A DNA stretch of 64,000 bases from Roseburia sp. (GCA_023664265.1 JAMPFV010000005.1:21740-85739), one strand, 5' to 3'. Counted from the stretch's first letter, positions 1 through 10,396 are shown. The notes: generated from the letters alone by a model not told the origin. A program made the numbers and translations.

Positions 1-884
1 CTCTTATACGCCATCGCGGAGGAACCGATCTGGTTCTTCTCAAACGGCTCCTCGATTTCCTTCAAATGCTGCAACAGGCGGATGTCGTTGGACATCTTGT
101 GCGCGCTCGCCGCAATGCCCGCCAGAATATTCGCGACCCGCGTATCCACCTTGCGGGAGTAGGTCTGTCCCGACACCGCATAGCACTCCGCAAAGCCCAT
201 CTTCTCCGCGATCATCGGGTCAATCCTGTCAATCGTTTCCTGGTCGCCGTCAAAAAGCTCCAGAAAGCTCGCCTGCGTCCCCGTCGTCCCCTTCGAGCCG
301 AGAAGCTTGAGACTGCCCGTCACATACTCCAAATCCTCCAAATCCATCAGAAACTCCTGAAGCCAGAGCGTCGCGCGCTTCCCCACCGTTGTCGGCTGCG
401 CCGGCTGGAAATGGGTAAAAGCAAGCGTCGGAAGACTCTTGTATCTGTCGGCAAACCGCGCAAGCTCGTCAATCACGTTGACCAGCTTTTTGTGCACCAG
501 CCTTAACGCCTCCCGCATCACGATAATGTCCGTGTTGTCGCCCACATAACAGGAGGTCGCGCCGAGATGAATAATCCCCGCTGCCTTGGGACACTGCTGC
601 CCGTACGCGTACACATGGCTCATCACGTCGTGACGGACAAGCTTCTCCCGCTCTCTCGCCACGTCGTAATTGATGTCCTCCATATGCGCCCTCAGCTCGT
701 CAATCTGCTCCTGCGTGATCACAGGCCTGCCGTTCTCACTGAGTCCCAGCGCCATCTCCGTCTCCGCGAGCGCGACCCAGAGCCGCCGCCATGTGCGGAA
801 TTTCATATCCTGTGAAAAAATATACTGCATCTCCCTGCTCGCATAACGCTCCGAAAGGGGGCTTGTGTATCTGTCTGTGCTCAT
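1..884 (-). CDS. purB: Adenylosuccinate lyase, 3' end cut by window edge
   Basis: The reverse strand is open from an ATG at 884 to the window edge, giving about 294 residues of an adenylosuccinate lyase; the C-terminal part lies outside. The enzyme removes fumarate from SAICAR and from adenylosuccinate in purine synthesis (family knowledge). Visible marks are the fumarase/ASL fold segments [10 protein letters not shown] and [10 protein letters not shown], which carry active-site Thr/Ser and His, and the family signature GSSAMAYKR at the very edge, closer to the eukaryote-like PurB branch (SSAMPYKRNP) than to the E. coli form. The start is supported by GAGGT six bases upstream. It lies 46 bp downstream of purF on the same strand and is probably cotranscribed with purC and purF. 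Confidence 0.95.
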   Translation of the reverse strand, partial: MSTDRYTSPLSERYASREMQYIFSQDMKFRTWRRLWVALAETEMALGLSENGRPVITQEQIDELRAHMEDINYDVAREREKLVRHDVMSHVYAYGQQCPKAAGIIHLGATSCYVGDNTDIIVMREALRLVHKKLVNVIDELARFADRYKSLPTLAFTHFQPAQPTTVGKRATLWLQEFLMDLEDLEYVTGSLKLLGSKGTTGTQASFLELFDGDQETIDRIDPMIAEKMGFAECYAVSGQTYSRKVDTRVANILAGIAASAHKMSNDIRLLQHLKEIEEPFEKNQIGSSAMAYK

Positions 885-930
885 TTTTACCTCATTTCTG
901 TGCGCCGCCCGCGCACCCGCTCCTATCCGT

Positions 931-2373
931 TTATCCCTGCTCGCCGCGGATGTCCTCCGCGGGCGGCTCCATCGGGTATTTCCCCGTAAAGCAGCCCTTA
1001 CAGATGCCCAGACCGTCCGCCATCTCCTCAAGGCGCTCCAATCTCAGGTAGCCCAGCGAATCCGCGCCGATTTCCTGCCGTATCTCCTCTATCGTCCTGT
1101 TGTAAGCGATAAGCTGTTCCCTTGCGGGCACGTCCGTGCCGAAGTAGCAGGGCCACAGAAACGGCGGCGAGCTGACGCGCATATGAACCTCCCGCGCACC
1201 CGCATCGCGCAGCATCCGCACAATCCTGTCCGAGGTCGTCCCGCGCACAATCGAATCGTCAATCATAATAATCCGCTTCCCGTCCACTTCCTCCTTCAGG
1301 ACATTCAGCTTGACCTTGACGCCCGACTCCCTGCTGCTCTGTCTGGGCTTGATAAAGGTCCTCCCCACATATCCGTTCTTCACAAAGGCCGTGCCGTAGG
1401 GAATCCCCGACTGCAGGGAATAGCCCAGCGCCGCCGCGTTCCCCGACTCGGGCACGCCGACCACCAAATCCGCCGCCACCGGAGAATCCATGGCAAGAAA
1501 CCGCCCCGCCTTTATTCTCGACGCGTAGACGCTCACGCCGTCCAGGCTGCTGTCGGGCCTTGCAAAATAAATATACTCAAAGATGCACCGCGCCTCCTCC
1601 TGCTTGGGCAGCGCCCGCGACAAATCCGAGACAACGCCCCTGTCCGGCGTGATGGTGACAGTCTCCCCCGGGAGCACGTCCCGCACAAATTCCGCGCCGA
1701 CCGTATCCAGCGCACAGCTCTCCGACGCCAGAATATAGCAGTTCTCCCGCTTTCCGATACAGAGCGGCCTGAAGCCGTAGGGGTCGCGCGCGCCGATCAG
1801 CTTGCGCGGGCTCATCACCACCAGCGAGTACGCGCCCCTGATTTTGCGGCACGCCCTGTTCACCGCCTCCTCCACCGTCTCCGTGTTGAGGCGCTCGCGC
1901 GCGATATGGTACGCGATGACCTCCGAATCGATGGTCGTCTGGAAGATTGCCCCCGTGTACTCCAAATCATGGCGAAGCTCCGCCGCGTTGATCAGGTTGC
2001 CGTTGTGGGCCAGCGCCAGCGTCCCCTTCACATAATTCAATACCAGCGGCTGCGCGTTCTCGCGGACAGACGCTCCCGCGGTCGAATAGCGCACATGCCC
2101 GACGCCGATATCGCCCTTCATCCCCTCCAGATGCTCCTGCTCGAACACCTCGTTGACCAGTCCCATGCCCTTGCAGGAATTGACCCTTCCCTTGGGGCCT
2201 TGAGTGTCGCTCACGGCAATGCCGCAGCTCTCCTGCCCTCTGTGCTGCAGGGCAAAAAGCCCATAGTATATCGTGGAGGCCACATCCGCCCCGTCAAAAT
2301 CATAGATTCCGAAGACACCGCACTCCTCACCAAGGCCTGTCTCCGCAAGCCGTCTGTCCATCTTATCCCGCAT
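931..2373 (-). CDS. purF: Amidophosphoribosyltransferase (Fe-S type PurF)
   Basis: First committed step of purine synthesis: glutamine plus PRPP gives 5-phosphoribosylamine. The N-terminal glutaminase begins at the Cys of EECGVFGIY after a short leader, which in the Bacillus-type enzyme is a cleaved propeptide (known for the family). Glutamine-site motifs LQHRGQES and LAHNGNL follow. The PRPP-binding phosphoribosyltransferase loop is [13 protein letters not shown]. Four cysteines at the positions used by the [4Fe-4S] cluster in B. subtilis PurF are seen (ARCIFEY, WPCYFG, ICKGCF). The ATG at 2373 overlaps the purC stop (TGATG), with AAGGA nine bases upstream; a GTG one codon earlier (2376) is an alternative. 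Translational coupling to purC is likely. Confidence 0.95.
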   Translation of the reverse strand: MRDKMDRRLAETGLGEECGVFGIYDFDGADVASTIYYGLFALQHRGQESCGIAVSDTQGPKGRVNSCKGMGLVNEVFEQEHLEGMKGDIGVGHVRYSTAGASVRENAQPLVLNYVKGTLALAHNGNLINAAELRHDLEYTGAIFQTTIDSEVIAYHIARERLNTETVEEAVNRACRKIRGAYSLVVMSPRKLIGARDPYGFRPLCIGKRENCYILASESCALDTVGAEFVRDVLPGETVTITPDRGVVSDLSRALPKQEEARCIFEYIYFARPDSSLDGVSVYASRIKAGRFLAMDSPVAADLVVGVPESGNAAALGYSLQSGIPYGTAFVKNGYVGRTFIKPRQSSRESGVKVKLNVLKEEVDGKRIIMIDDSIVRGTTSDRIVRMLRDAGAREVHMRVSSPPFLWPCYFGTDVPAREQLIAYNRTIEEIRQEIGADSLGYLRLERLEEMADGLGICKGCFTGKYPMEPPAEDIRGEQG

Positions 2374-3245
2374 CACTCGAAATCCTTCCCCGTCAGCAAG
2401 GCGAACGCCTCCTTGTACTTGTCCACGGTCTTTGTCACAACCTCCTCGGGAAGCAGATTGTCATTGTCGGGATTCGCCTTCAGCCAATCTCTGACAAACT
2501 GCTTGTCAAAGGAGGGCTGCCCCTTTCCTGCCTCGTATCCCTCCAAGGGCCAGAATCTGGAGCTGTCAGGCGTCAGCATCTCGTCGCCCAGCACGATAAC
2601 GCCGTTCTCGTCCAGACCAAACTCAAACTTCGTGTCCGCAATGATAATCCCTTTGCTGAGCGCATACGCCGCGCATTTTTTGTACAGCGCGATGGTCGCG
2701 TCCTTAATCCGCTGCGCGTACTCACGCCCCTTGCCCGGGTAGAGCTTTTCCAGTACCTCCACGCTCTGCTCGAAGGAAATGTTTTCATCGTGCAGCCCGA
2801 TTTCCGCCTTGGTGCTCGGCGTGTAAATCGGCTCCGGAAGCTGCTGTGATTCCTCTAAGCCCTCGGGAAGCGTTATCCCACAGACCTTCCCCGTCTCCCG
2901 ATAGCTCGCCCAGCCGCTGCCCGTGATATATCCGCGGACAATGCACTCAATGGGAAGCATCTTCAACTTGCGGCACATCATACTGTTGCCGTCAAAGCGC
3001 TCGTTTCGGAAAAATTCCGGCATATCCCTGACGTCCACCGACAGCATGTGGTTCGGCACGACGTCCCTTGTATAGTCAAACCAAAACCTCGACATCTGCG
3101 TCAAAATGGCGCCCTTCTTTGTAATCTTATTCTTCAAAATCACGTCAAAGGCGGAAATCCTGTCCGTCGCAACAATGATAAGGCTGTCGCCGTTGTCGTA
3201 AACCTCGCGTACCTTACCTTCCTTAATCGGTGTAAATTCTCTCAT
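2373..3245 (-). CDS. purC: SAICAR synthetase
   Basis: Phosphoribosylaminoimidazole-succinocarboxamide synthase: ATP-dependent joining of aspartate to CAIR. The product is 290 residues. ATP-grasp landmarks include IKEGKVREVYD at the N-terminus, ATDRISAFDV, the segment PIECIVRGYITGSGW and IADTKFEFGLDE. The open frame extends 20 codons further upstream to 3305, but that stretch lacks family similarity. The chosen ATG (MREFTPIKEGK) has AAAGGAG about 12 bases upstream, so the shorter start is preferred. The stop overlaps the purF start. The upstream unknown gene ends 56 bp away on the same strand, so read-through from it is possible. Confidence 0.94.
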   Translation of the reverse strand: MREFTPIKEGKVREVYDNGDSLIIVATDRISAFDVILKNKITKKGAILTQMSRFWFDYTRDVVPNHMLSVDVRDMPEFFRNERFDGNSMMCRKLKMLPIECIVRGYITGSGWASYRETGKVCGITLPEGLEESQQLPEPIYTPSTKAEIGLHDENISFEQSVEVLEKLYPGKGREYAQRIKDATIALYKKCAAYALSKGIIIADTKFEFGLDENGVIVLGDEMLTPDSSRFWPLEGYEAGKGQPSFDKQFVRDWLKANPDNDNLLPEEVVTKTVDKYKEAFALLTGKDFE

Positions 3246-3301
3246 CTCTCTAACCCTGCTCCTTTCGCTGTTGTTCACTGTACCATATAAATCGCTGTGT
3301 T

Positions 3302-4489
3302 TCACGCAAGCGCCTTTTCATAATCGGACACCATATCCAAGATTCGCTGCGCGTACTCCGGATACTTATCCACAATGTCCTTCACCTCGTCCTGCGCCTT
3401 CTGCGCAATCTGCGCGTTGTACTCCATCTGCTTCCTGAGCTTCTGGCGGCGGATGATCAGCCCGTGGCGAATCTCCACCATCTCCTTGTTATCCAGAAGC
3501 GCCTGCGCCTGACGCAGCCAGATATTCGGATCCTGAAGCTTGCACCGCCGCAGGAGCTTCACAAGCGCCGCCTGATTGAACTCCATATCCTGCTGCATCT
3601 GCTGTTCCTGCTCACGGTGCTCCACCTCCTCGACATACTTCCCCCACAGCTTTTTCAACTCCGCAGAGCTGTTCACGTCATATTTCACATACAGGTACTC
3701 CAACAGATTCGTGTTGTTCACATAGCGGATTTTGACCGTATTCTGCAGGAGCACCAGCTTGTTCATCGCCTTGTCCACCCGTACCAGCTCCCGCTGTGAA
3801 TCGTGGAACTTGACATACACCAGCGTGAGCGTCGTCGCCGCAATCAGCACGGCAATCACATAGCCGAGCTGTACATCCAACTGCCAGGCCGTCCCAATAA
3901 TTGCGAGCAGGACAATCAGAAACAGCATGGAGCACAGACACATCACGGCGATTCCCCGCATATTGTTCTGAGAGGTCAGCAGCTCGTTCTTTCTGAAAGA
4001 ATAGGCATGACGCTCCCCCTCCAGCCTTCCGAGATCCTTCTTGACAATCAGATGATAATCCTCGGCCTCCTTGACCTTGTCATACCCCTCCGGCATGTAC
4101 TGTTCGATTCGCTCCATCCGCAGATACTCCTCCTCTGTCATAACCCTGCGCTTTTCCCGCACCTGCTCCTTGGTACTCTCAATCTCGACAATCTTTTTTG
4201 CATATCCCCGTATCTGCTCCTGAAGCTCCTCCGGCAGCGCCTCGATCTCCTCGATATCCGTCAGATACGCCGTCACAAGGCTGTACTCGCCCCCAAGCGT
4301 ATCCAGCTCCCTGGAGGCCTCCGCCATCTGCTCCAGACACGCCTTGACATACTGTTCCCGCTGCCTCGCGTCATGCATGTCCACGTCGTCCCGCCTGATT
4401 CCGGTCTCCTCCCAATCGGGAAAATATTCCTCATCGGCTGTATCCGCCTTTCTGCCGAAGGCATGCCTGATTTTTCCAAACAATCCCAT
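3302..4489 (-). CDS. Unknown membrane coiled-coil protein, two TM helices
   Basis: A 395-residue protein I cannot name. Residues about 40-180 are charged and helical, likely coiled coil. Two adjacent hydrophobic segments follow at about 183-205 and 211-235 (VMCLCSMLFLIVLLAIIGTA and VIAVLIAATTLTLVYV), then about 160 more charged helical residues. Both long soluble arms would lie on the same side of the membrane, which suggests a membrane-anchored scaffold. It is the last gene of a four-gene run (10384 to 3302) with an ATPase, a TPR-like protein and a giant protein. SD AAGGG lies seven bases before the ATG. A role with the upstream ATPase is inferred from position only. Confidence 0.8.
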   Translation of the reverse strand: MGLFGKIRHAFGRKADTADEEYFPDWEETGIRRDDVDMHDARQREQYVKACLEQMAEASRELDTLGGEYSLVTAYLTDIEEIEALPEELQEQIRGYAKKIVEIESTKEQVREKRRVMTEEEYLRMERIEQYMPEGYDKVKEAEDYHLIVKKDLGRLEGERHAYSFRKNELLTSQNNMRGIAVMCLCSMLFLIVLLAIIGTAWQLDVQLGYVIAVLIAATTLTLVYVKFHDSQRELVRVDKAMNKLVLLQNTVKIRYVNNTNLLEYLYVKYDVNSSAELKKLWGKYVEEVEHREQEQQMQQDMEFNQAALVKLLRRCKLQDPNIWLRQAQALLDNKEMVEIRHGLIIRRQKLRKQMEYNAQIAQKAQDEVKDIVDKYPEYAQRILDMVSDYEKALA

Positions 4490-4528
4490 TCCGATACCCT
4501 TGTTCCTTTCGATTCCACATTCACGCGG

Positions 4529-5362
4529 CTATATCTGCGTCTGCTTCTTATAATCCTTCTTGAGCTGTCCTATCAGCTCCCCGGCCTTATGATAATACGC
4601 CTCCATGGAACCCCTGCGCTTATCGTCAAGCCACTCCGTCAACAGCCTGCGCTCCTTGGAAAGCTGCCACTTCTCCTCCACCTGCGCGCACAGCTCCTCC
4701 ACCTGTGCAAACTCTTTCTCCCAATCGGGATTTTCTCTCTTGAAAGCCCCATACGCGTAATCCGTCATGTACCGCCGGCAGGACAGAATATAGGCAAGCC
4801 GCGTCTTCTTATCCGGATACAGCAGATGGGACTCATAATAGTAATCCGCCGCCTGCGCATAGGCAAAGTCCATCGCGTATATGGACGCCATATTATAGTA
4901 CATCAGCGCCCGCCCCGCGTTGTCGCGCTGCGGAATATAGTCCAACAGCTCCGAATAGATGACAAACGCCTGTCGGAAGCGCCCCTGTCTGTAAAAATAC
5001 TCCGCCTGCCGCTTGTACCGCTCAAGCAGGGTAAGGCTTGACTGCTCCTTCAGGATATGCTCTATCTTCCTGACGGTATTCCCGTCATACATCCCGGTCC
5101 GCTCAAGGATTGTGGAGACAAAGGCCGCCGCCGACACCCGCTTGCGGACATAGACCTCCAGCTCCTCCGCAAGCTCCGGCAGGCCACACTCCGTCCGTAT
5201 CCAGTTGACAAGCTCCGGTGAAACGATGGAGTCGTCGAGCAGATACACCTTATCCATAAAATAATAGCACAGCTCCTCCATCGAATACAGCGAAACATCC
5301 AGGAATTTCACATAAAACGGCGTTTCGGCATAATTGCCCACGCACAGGCACACATTGTTCAT
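4529..5362 (-). CDS. TPR-like helical repeat protein of unknown function
   Basis: A 277-residue soluble protein without signal peptide. Residues about 115-190 form helical pairs with TPR character (AEYFYRQGRFRQAFVIYSEL, then ALMYYNMASIYAMDFAYAQA with a following YPD), typical of protein-protein interaction surfaces. The C-terminus is charged and helical. It lies 28 bp downstream of the actin/Hsp70-fold ATPase and 39 bp upstream of the membrane coiled-coil gene, all on the minus strand, so it probably belongs to the same complex or pathway. No enzyme motif is visible. The TPR call is by eye, from spacing of aromatic and small residues, not from a profile. Confidence 0.75.
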   Translation of the reverse strand: MNNVCLCVGNYAETPFYVKFLDVSLYSMEELCYYFMDKVYLLDDSIVSPELVNWIRTECGLPELAEELEVYVRKRVSAAAFVSTILERTGMYDGNTVRKIEHILKEQSSLTLLERYKRQAEYFYRQGRFRQAFVIYSELLDYIPQRDNAGRALMYYNMASIYAMDFAYAQAADYYYESHLLYPDKKTRLAYILSCRRYMTDYAYGAFKRENPDWEKEFAQVEELCAQVEEKWQLSKERRLLTEWLDDKRRGSMEAYYHKAGELIGQLKKDYKKQTQI

Positions 5363-5390
5363 TCAAATACCCCTTTGAAGCTCCGGCACG

Positions 5391-6725
5391 CTAGGAAATC
5401 GCCTCCAACGGCAGACATTCCTTCCACATCTTCCCCGTGGAGGGAAAGATTTCCCCAAAGCCCTTATCCCATATCTCTATATAGACGGCCTCGGGATTTT
5501 CCATATAAAACCGAAGCCCTACTCTGTTGGTCTTGTTCCCTCTGACGGGCAGCCCCTCCAGCGAAATCTGCGCGACGCGCGTTTTACTGCCGTCCACGGG
5601 CGTTATCGTAAGCGTGATGACATTGTTGCGCACAAGCATCACGTCAAACTCCTTCTTCGCGTCATACCAGCTCGTTCCCGCGTTGAGGATCGGCAGATAG
5701 ACGGCCTCCTGCCCCCTGTCGCATTCCATTCCGATATTTGCACGCAGCTTCTCCGGCGACAGATAGACATAGGAGGTAGAGAGCGTCGAGGGATACAGCC
5801 GCTCCCGCGCGCCATAGCACGCCCCCTTGCTGAACAGGTTGTTTCCCTGAAATACCCGCCGGCTTTTGCACATATATTTCAGCGATTCCTTACACCACTC
5901 TTTGGAAAAGAAATCCCCCAACAGAAAAATGGAGGTCACAACGCGCTCCCCGCACTGTTTCTGCAGGATTTCAAGAAGCAGAACATCCAGCTTCCGGTAA
6001 AAGGCCTCCTTTTCGATTTCCAAGCCGCCGGCGGTGTCCGGAACCCGCATCTGCGGGAATCGCTCCGTCTCCATAAAGCACGCAACCGGGCTCGTCTTTC
6101 TGTTCATCTGTAAAATATGGCTCGTGATGCCGTCCTTTCCATAGTCGTAGAGCAGCACGTCGTGAATCCACATCTCCGACGGCTGATGGATGATATATTG
6201 GAAAAAACAGTCCTCATGGCTGAGGAAATAAACCTCCGTTCCGGCAGCGCACACCCGCCGCACAATCGCACGCACCGCATCCATCAGCACCGGCTCCGGC
6301 GCCTCCATCGTAAAGGCAATCGCCCCAATCGCGTCCGTCCGCACATACGCGGATAAAATAGCAAGTGTTTTTCTAATATAGACTTCGAGCAGATACTCCG
6401 CCTCAAAGGTCTCCTCCCCAACCTGTACGGAAGCGTTTTCCAAGACCGGCTCCAGCAGATTTTCGACCGCCACGCCCTGCTTCTCCTCGATGGCTCTGAG
6501 CGCGTCCCTTCCGGCAAGCCATGTCGGCGCACCGTTCCCGTCCGCCCTTCTGCACAGAAGCGTTGGGATGTTGTACTGCTCCTCCCCCATGACCAGACTG
6601 AGCGTGTCCGGCATACTCTGATCCGCCCTGCAGTAACTTATCTGTGACCGGGCGGCCCCCAGATCGAAGCCTATCACGACTTTATTCTTTTTTGTCAGCT
6701 CATCCAGCGCTCTCTCTATAAACAT
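5391..6725 (-). CDS. Actin/Hsp70-fold ATPase, DUF5716-like
   Basis: A 444-residue protein with the layout of the actin/Hsp70/sugar-kinase superfamily. The phosphate-1 loop is VVIGFDLGAARSQISY at about residues 16-31, a phosphate-2-like loop is LLYDYGKDGITSHIL near 195, an adenosine-loop-like segment is SIFLLGDFF near 267, and a closing FSKGACYGAR follows near 300. A C-terminal beta-rich domain of about 110 residues follows. From memory this resembles the Lachnospiraceae family DUF5716; I could not test that. It has no DnaK substrate-binding domain. It sits 35 bp downstream of the 1207-residue gene. Function is unknown; an ATP-driven assembly or chaperone-like role is inferred from fold and TPR-like neighbour. 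Confidence 0.8.
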   Translation of the reverse strand: MFIERALDELTKKNKVVIGFDLGAARSQISYCRADQSMPDTLSLVMGEEQYNIPTLLCRRADGNGAPTWLAGRDALRAIEEKQGVAVENLLEPVLENASVQVGEETFEAEYLLEVYIRKTLAILSAYVRTDAIGAIAFTMEAPEPVLMDAVRAIVRRVCAAGTEVYFLSHEDCFFQYIIHQPSEMWIHDVLLYDYGKDGITSHILQMNRKTSPVACFMETERFPQMRVPDTAGGLEIEKEAFYRKLDVLLLEILQKQCGERVVTSIFLLGDFFSKEWCKESLKYMCKSRRVFQGNNLFSKGACYGARERLYPSTLSTSYVYLSPEKLRANIGMECDRGQEAVYLPILNAGTSWYDAKKEFDVMLVRNNVITLTITPVDGSKTRVAQISLEGLPVRGNKTNRVGLRFYMENPEAVYIEIWDKGFGEIFPSTGKMWKECLPLEAIS

Positions 6726-6760
6726 TGTCTACCCCTATCATCACAAGCCGCCGCATACGT

Positions 6761-9700
6761 CTATAACACCCGAAACAGCTCTCGCGCGCAAAAGTCCTGA
6801 TACAGATATTCCTCCGTCATCTGCTCTGCCGTAATCTCATCCTTCATGGCGATGCTCACCATAATGTCGTTCAGAATGCCAAACCGCCCCTCATGGGCCG
6901 TTGCGCTCTTCTCCCCCTCGCCCTGCGTGTCCCCGAATATCGTGTCGCTCTGCGTAACGCACTCCTGCACCATATCATCCTCCGTGGCGCACAGCTCGGT
7001 AATGTAATACTGCAGCGCCTCCCCGTGAAACAGGCGGAACACGCTCACATAAATGCCGTCGTACATTTCCCGCATCTCCTGTACCTCATAACGGGCGGTA
7101 TCCGAAATCGCCGCGCTCTGCTTCTCCTCCTCCGTCCGCAAGTCAAAGTGCCCGTCCGCAAAATCGCCGCAGGAAAAATGAATGCGCACCCGGCTCTCCG
7201 GCAGTGTCCTGTACTCCACAAAAAAGAGATTTTCAAAGTAGTGCAGCTCCGGCACAACGGCAGCCAGCTCCGCGAAAAAAGGGAAATACCGGTCCTCTTT
7301 CAACAGCTTTTTGACCATTGTATTCAGCGTCTCGGGCGGTATGGTCTCCAAATACTCCGGATTCTCGGACGCGAACTTGAGCATCGCAAGCTCGCAGACG
7401 CGGTCCCCGAAGCCGTCCAACGCATACTCCTGATACAGCTTGTCAAACACCGCAGGCCAGACCACCGCCTCATGCACGAAATATTCATAGGCTACGCTGC
7501 GCAGAAGCGTCTGCACAAGCGCCTCGTCATGCCCCTCGCACGCCGCGTAATCAAGCAAGATTTCATCCTTCTCCTGCACCACCGCGCCGGTGTAGCTGAT
7601 CTGCTGCAAAATCTTATGCATGATGCTGCGCGTATCCAAGTCCAGCTCAACGGCGGATTTCCAGAGGTTCCTGAGCGCGCTCGTCTTTCCCTGATAATAC
7701 AGCATTAAATAACGCAGGATATTTTCATCATACTTCATGTTGCTGTAAATATAGTAGGCCACATCCACGAGAAATTCCTCGTATTCGTACTCCTTGGTGA
7801 TAATGCGTTTACTCACAAGCCGCGCCAGCGACTTCGGGTCCACGCCGTACAGACCGAAGCGCCGCAGCCAGCCATACGCCTTCTCAAACATCCCGCGCGA
7901 TATCATATAGCGGATAAACTCGGCCCGCTCCTGCGACTCCATCTCGTCCGCCTCGACGTCCTCCAGAAAGGTGTCCAGCTCCCCGATCATATCGTTATCA
8001 TAATAAAACCGCAGCAGCTTGGTCCGGATTTCCTTCTTAAAGCTCTCAATCACCTGCGGCGACTCCGCAAGGTTCTTGAACCGCCGTACATTCTCCGGCG
8101 TAATCGTGATGTAGTTCTTGTCCAACTCACAGAGATAGATGTCAAAGCTCAGCCGCCCCTGCATACAGCCGCTGATGTACGGCAGCATACCGTCCGGCCG
8201 CATCAGCTGCTTATTCTCATAAGCAATGCTTTTGGTAAAGCGGTTCCCCTGCTCGTCCTGCAAAAAGAGCTTGTACTCACTCCCGTAAATGGAGAGCATA
8301 CAGAGGTTATCCGTCACCGGATAGGAGCTCTCCCCGTTCACCTTCTCGTGAACCACCACCACATTCTTTATCCGCGGGTTGTCCACACAGATGCGGTGCA
8401 TAAAGAGCAACGGCGCAAACGCATAGGCCATATCGTCCGCCACCATCCGCGGCGTCAGTATCCGCTGATACAGATATGCCAGATTTTCGTTAATTTGCCC
8501 TGCCTTGATCCTATCGATGACAAACCGCTCCATCGCAACCCGATAGCTCTGCTCCAAATCAGGATACCTGTCCGCATTTCGGAGCACATACGCGTACAGG
8601 AACGCCGTCAGCTCATCGTCAAGCGCGCTCTGGTACGCAAAATACATCAGCACCATGCGCGGAATCTCCAACGCCGTATCCCTGACATTGCCGTATCTGT
8701 CAAGCTCCAGCGACATCATGTAATACTCATAGAGCTTTGTCACGCGAACCGAATGCTCCACGCCAAGCGCATACCATTCAAAATACTCCGCCCCTTTCTT
8801 GTCGCCGCTGATCAGCTGCGCGCATATCGCGGCTATCGTCTGCGGCGCCTTGTAGGTCCGATAGATCTCGCACAGAGTGCGGTAAAGCAGCGGAGAATAC
8901 TCCTTCTTGCGCGCCGCGAGATACTGCAGCTGCTCTGTCAGCTCAGGCTTGAGCATATGGTGGCGCGCGCCGTTCCATAAGACATTCTCCTCAAACGCAT
9001 CCAGCTTCAAAAGATACGTCGGCACCTCCCGCAGCAGGAGCACCGCGTCGCAGAGGATTACCGGGCTTGAGCAGCCGCCCTTGAAAAGCTCCTCAAGGAA
9101 CCGCCACCGCGCCTCGTTATTTCGGTTATAATTCTCATTCAACTGCAATGAAAACCATGCAATCCACCAATCCGAGGGATGATTCGCATACAGGGTCTCT
9201 ATCTCGTCCGTCACGGCCTGAATGTGATCCTCGTCGCGGTTGAAGAGCGTCGTCAGATACAGATAATAGCTCCGCAGCACCGGAGATACGCCCGAGGCCG
9301 ACATCTGCGGCTCCAGATTGTCCAGATACCATTTCGCCTCGTTAAAGCGCTCCTTCAGAATCAGAAGCTGTGTCTGATGAAGACGCACCGTCACGCTGTC
9401 CTCGTCAATCTCCCGGAGCGCCTCCAGCTCCTGCTCCATCCGCTCTACCCGCTGCTCCTTGGTTATCTTCGCGTATTTCATCTCCACATACAGCCTGACG
9501 ATAGTCAATAACGCCTGCTGTTGTCTTCGGTCCTTATGGCGCTTCTCCGGTTCCTCCTCCATCAGGATGTCCACCGGCACGCGGTATTCGCTGCGCACAT
9601 CATAAAAGACGAGACTGCCGGCGTTCACCCCCTTGTGCAGCAGGGAAGCGTCGATGTCAAACGTAAAATCACATACGTTATCTTCAAAATCCTGCTCCGC

Positions 9701-10384
9701 GAGCAGCTCTGACGGAATATGTACAAAGTCCCCCTCGGCTCTTACATTCAGCCGCGTGTATCCCCATCCGCTTCTCGTAATCCGAATGGTGCGGCTGATG
9801 CTGTCCTGCACATCCTCGAGCAGAAAACCCTCAATGTCAAATTCGTAAATAATGGGTGTTTTTTTATTGACCTCTATCAGAAACTCCTCTATGTTCTGCC
9901 GGTTCCCGCTGTAGCGCGACAGCCCCGCGTACGACATGTAGGCATTCCTGTCATTCTTATGGATAATGGTGGGGAAATCAGGCGAATAGAACAGCTCCAC
10001 CGCCTCCTCCGGATCCGCCTGCGCAAGGTTGGTGAAGTGGAACAGATTTTTGAGCGTTCCGAGCGAGCACTCCAGCCTGGGCCTCTGCACGTTGATCCGA
10101 AAAGGGATGGCGTACTCCCCATAGTTGCTGATAATGTCAAACTCTCCCTTAATAAAGTTCCCGGCCTCAGCCGCCGCGCCCTCGAAATAATACTGCACGA
10201 CGAACTCCTGCCCGCTGAACTCCGAAACGATTAACCGGACTCTGGTATCGGAGGAGTATATGCTTCCCTCCGCATACCTGTCCGGCGCATGAATAACAAA
10301 GCTGCCCTCGACGCGCTCTCCCGGCGTCGTCTCTATTTCGATGCTTCGACAGGAAAATTCCAGATAATGCATCGTATCCCCCAT
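6761..10384 (-). CDS. Giant conserved protein, DUF5717-like
   Basis: A 1207-residue protein with no signal peptide or membrane segment. The first 270 or so residues are beta-rich (possibly Ig-like sheets: IEIETTPGERVEGSFVI, then FDFTFDID-type strands), followed by about 700 residues of helical repeats rich in aromatic and leucine residues, and a beta-rich C-terminal region. From memory this matches the Lachnospiraceae-restricted family DUF5717, found beside DUF5716. The ATG has GGAAG upstream, and the gene starts 12 bp after ilvE ends, so it is probably read from the ilvE promoter. No catalytic motif is apparent. A scaffold partner of the adjacent ATPase is an inference from conserved pairing and alpha-solenoid look. 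Confidence 0.8.
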   Translation of the reverse strand: MGDTMHYLEFSCRSIEIETTPGERVEGSFVIHAPDRYAEGSIYSSDTRVRLIVSEFSGQEFVVQYYFEGAAAEAGNFIKGEFDIISNYGEYAIPFRINVQRPRLECSLGTLKNLFHFTNLAQADPEEAVELFYSPDFPTIIHKNDRNAYMSYAGLSRYSGNRQNIEEFLIEVNKKTPIIYEFDIEGFLLEDVQDSISRTIRITRSGWGYTRLNVRAEGDFVHIPSELLAEQDFEDNVCDFTFDIDASLLHKGVNAGSLVFYDVRSEYRVPVDILMEEEPEKRHKDRRQQQALLTIVRLYVEMKYAKITKEQRVERMEQELEALREIDEDSVTVRLHQTQLLILKERFNEAKWYLDNLEPQMSASGVSPVLRSYYLYLTTLFNRDEDHIQAVTDEIETLYANHPSDWWIAWFSLQLNENYNRNNEARWRFLEELFKGGCSSPVILCDAVLLLREVPTYLLKLDAFEENVLWNGARHHMLKPELTEQLQYLAARKKEYSPLLYRTLCEIYRTYKAPQTIAAICAQLISGDKKGAEYFEWYALGVEHSVRVTKLYEYYMMSLELDRYGNVRDTALEIPRMVLMYFAYQSALDDELTAFLYAYVLRNADRYPDLEQSYRVAMERFVIDRIKAGQINENLAYLYQRILTPRMVADDMAYAFAPLLFMHRICVDNPRIKNVVVVHEKVNGESSYPVTDNLCMLSIYGSEYKLFLQDEQGNRFTKSIAYENKQLMRPDGMLPYISGCMQGRLSFDIYLCELDKNYITITPENVRRFKNLAESPQVIESFKKEIRTKLLRFYYDNDMIGELDTFLEDVEADEMESQERAEFIRYMISRGMFEKAYGWLRRFGLYGVDPKSLARLVSKRIITKEYEYEEFLVDVAYYIYSNMKYDENILRYLMLYYQGKTSALRNLWKSAVELDLDTRSIMHKILQQISYTGAVVQEKDEILLDYAACEGHDEALVQTLLRSVAYEYFVHEAVVWPAVFDKLYQEYALDGFGDRVCELAMLKFASENPEYLETIPPETLNTMVKKLLKEDRYFPFFAELAAVVPELHYFENLFFVEYRTLPESRVRIHFSCGDFADGHFDLRTEEEKQSAAISDTARYEVQEMREMYDGIYVSVFRLFHGEALQYYITELCATEDDMVQECVTQSDTIFGDTQGEGEKSATAHEGRFGILNDIMVSIAMKDEITAEQMTEEYLYQDFCARELFRVL

Positions 10385-10396
10385 TGTTTCACTTCC

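Noticed and set aside
900..916. Hairpin GTGCGC-N5-GCGCAC between purF and purB
   Set aside because: No T-run, in GC-rich DNA; not good enough to call a terminator or riboswitch.
865..2742. Long plus-strand open frame of 625 codons over purF/purC
   Set aside because: Antisense to two clear enzymes in GC-rich DNA; arginine/histidine-rich composition typical of shadow frames; no SD.
3803..5041. Plus-strand frame of 412 codons
   Set aside because: Overlaps two minus-strand genes with good starts; low-complexity Leu/His/Arg composition.
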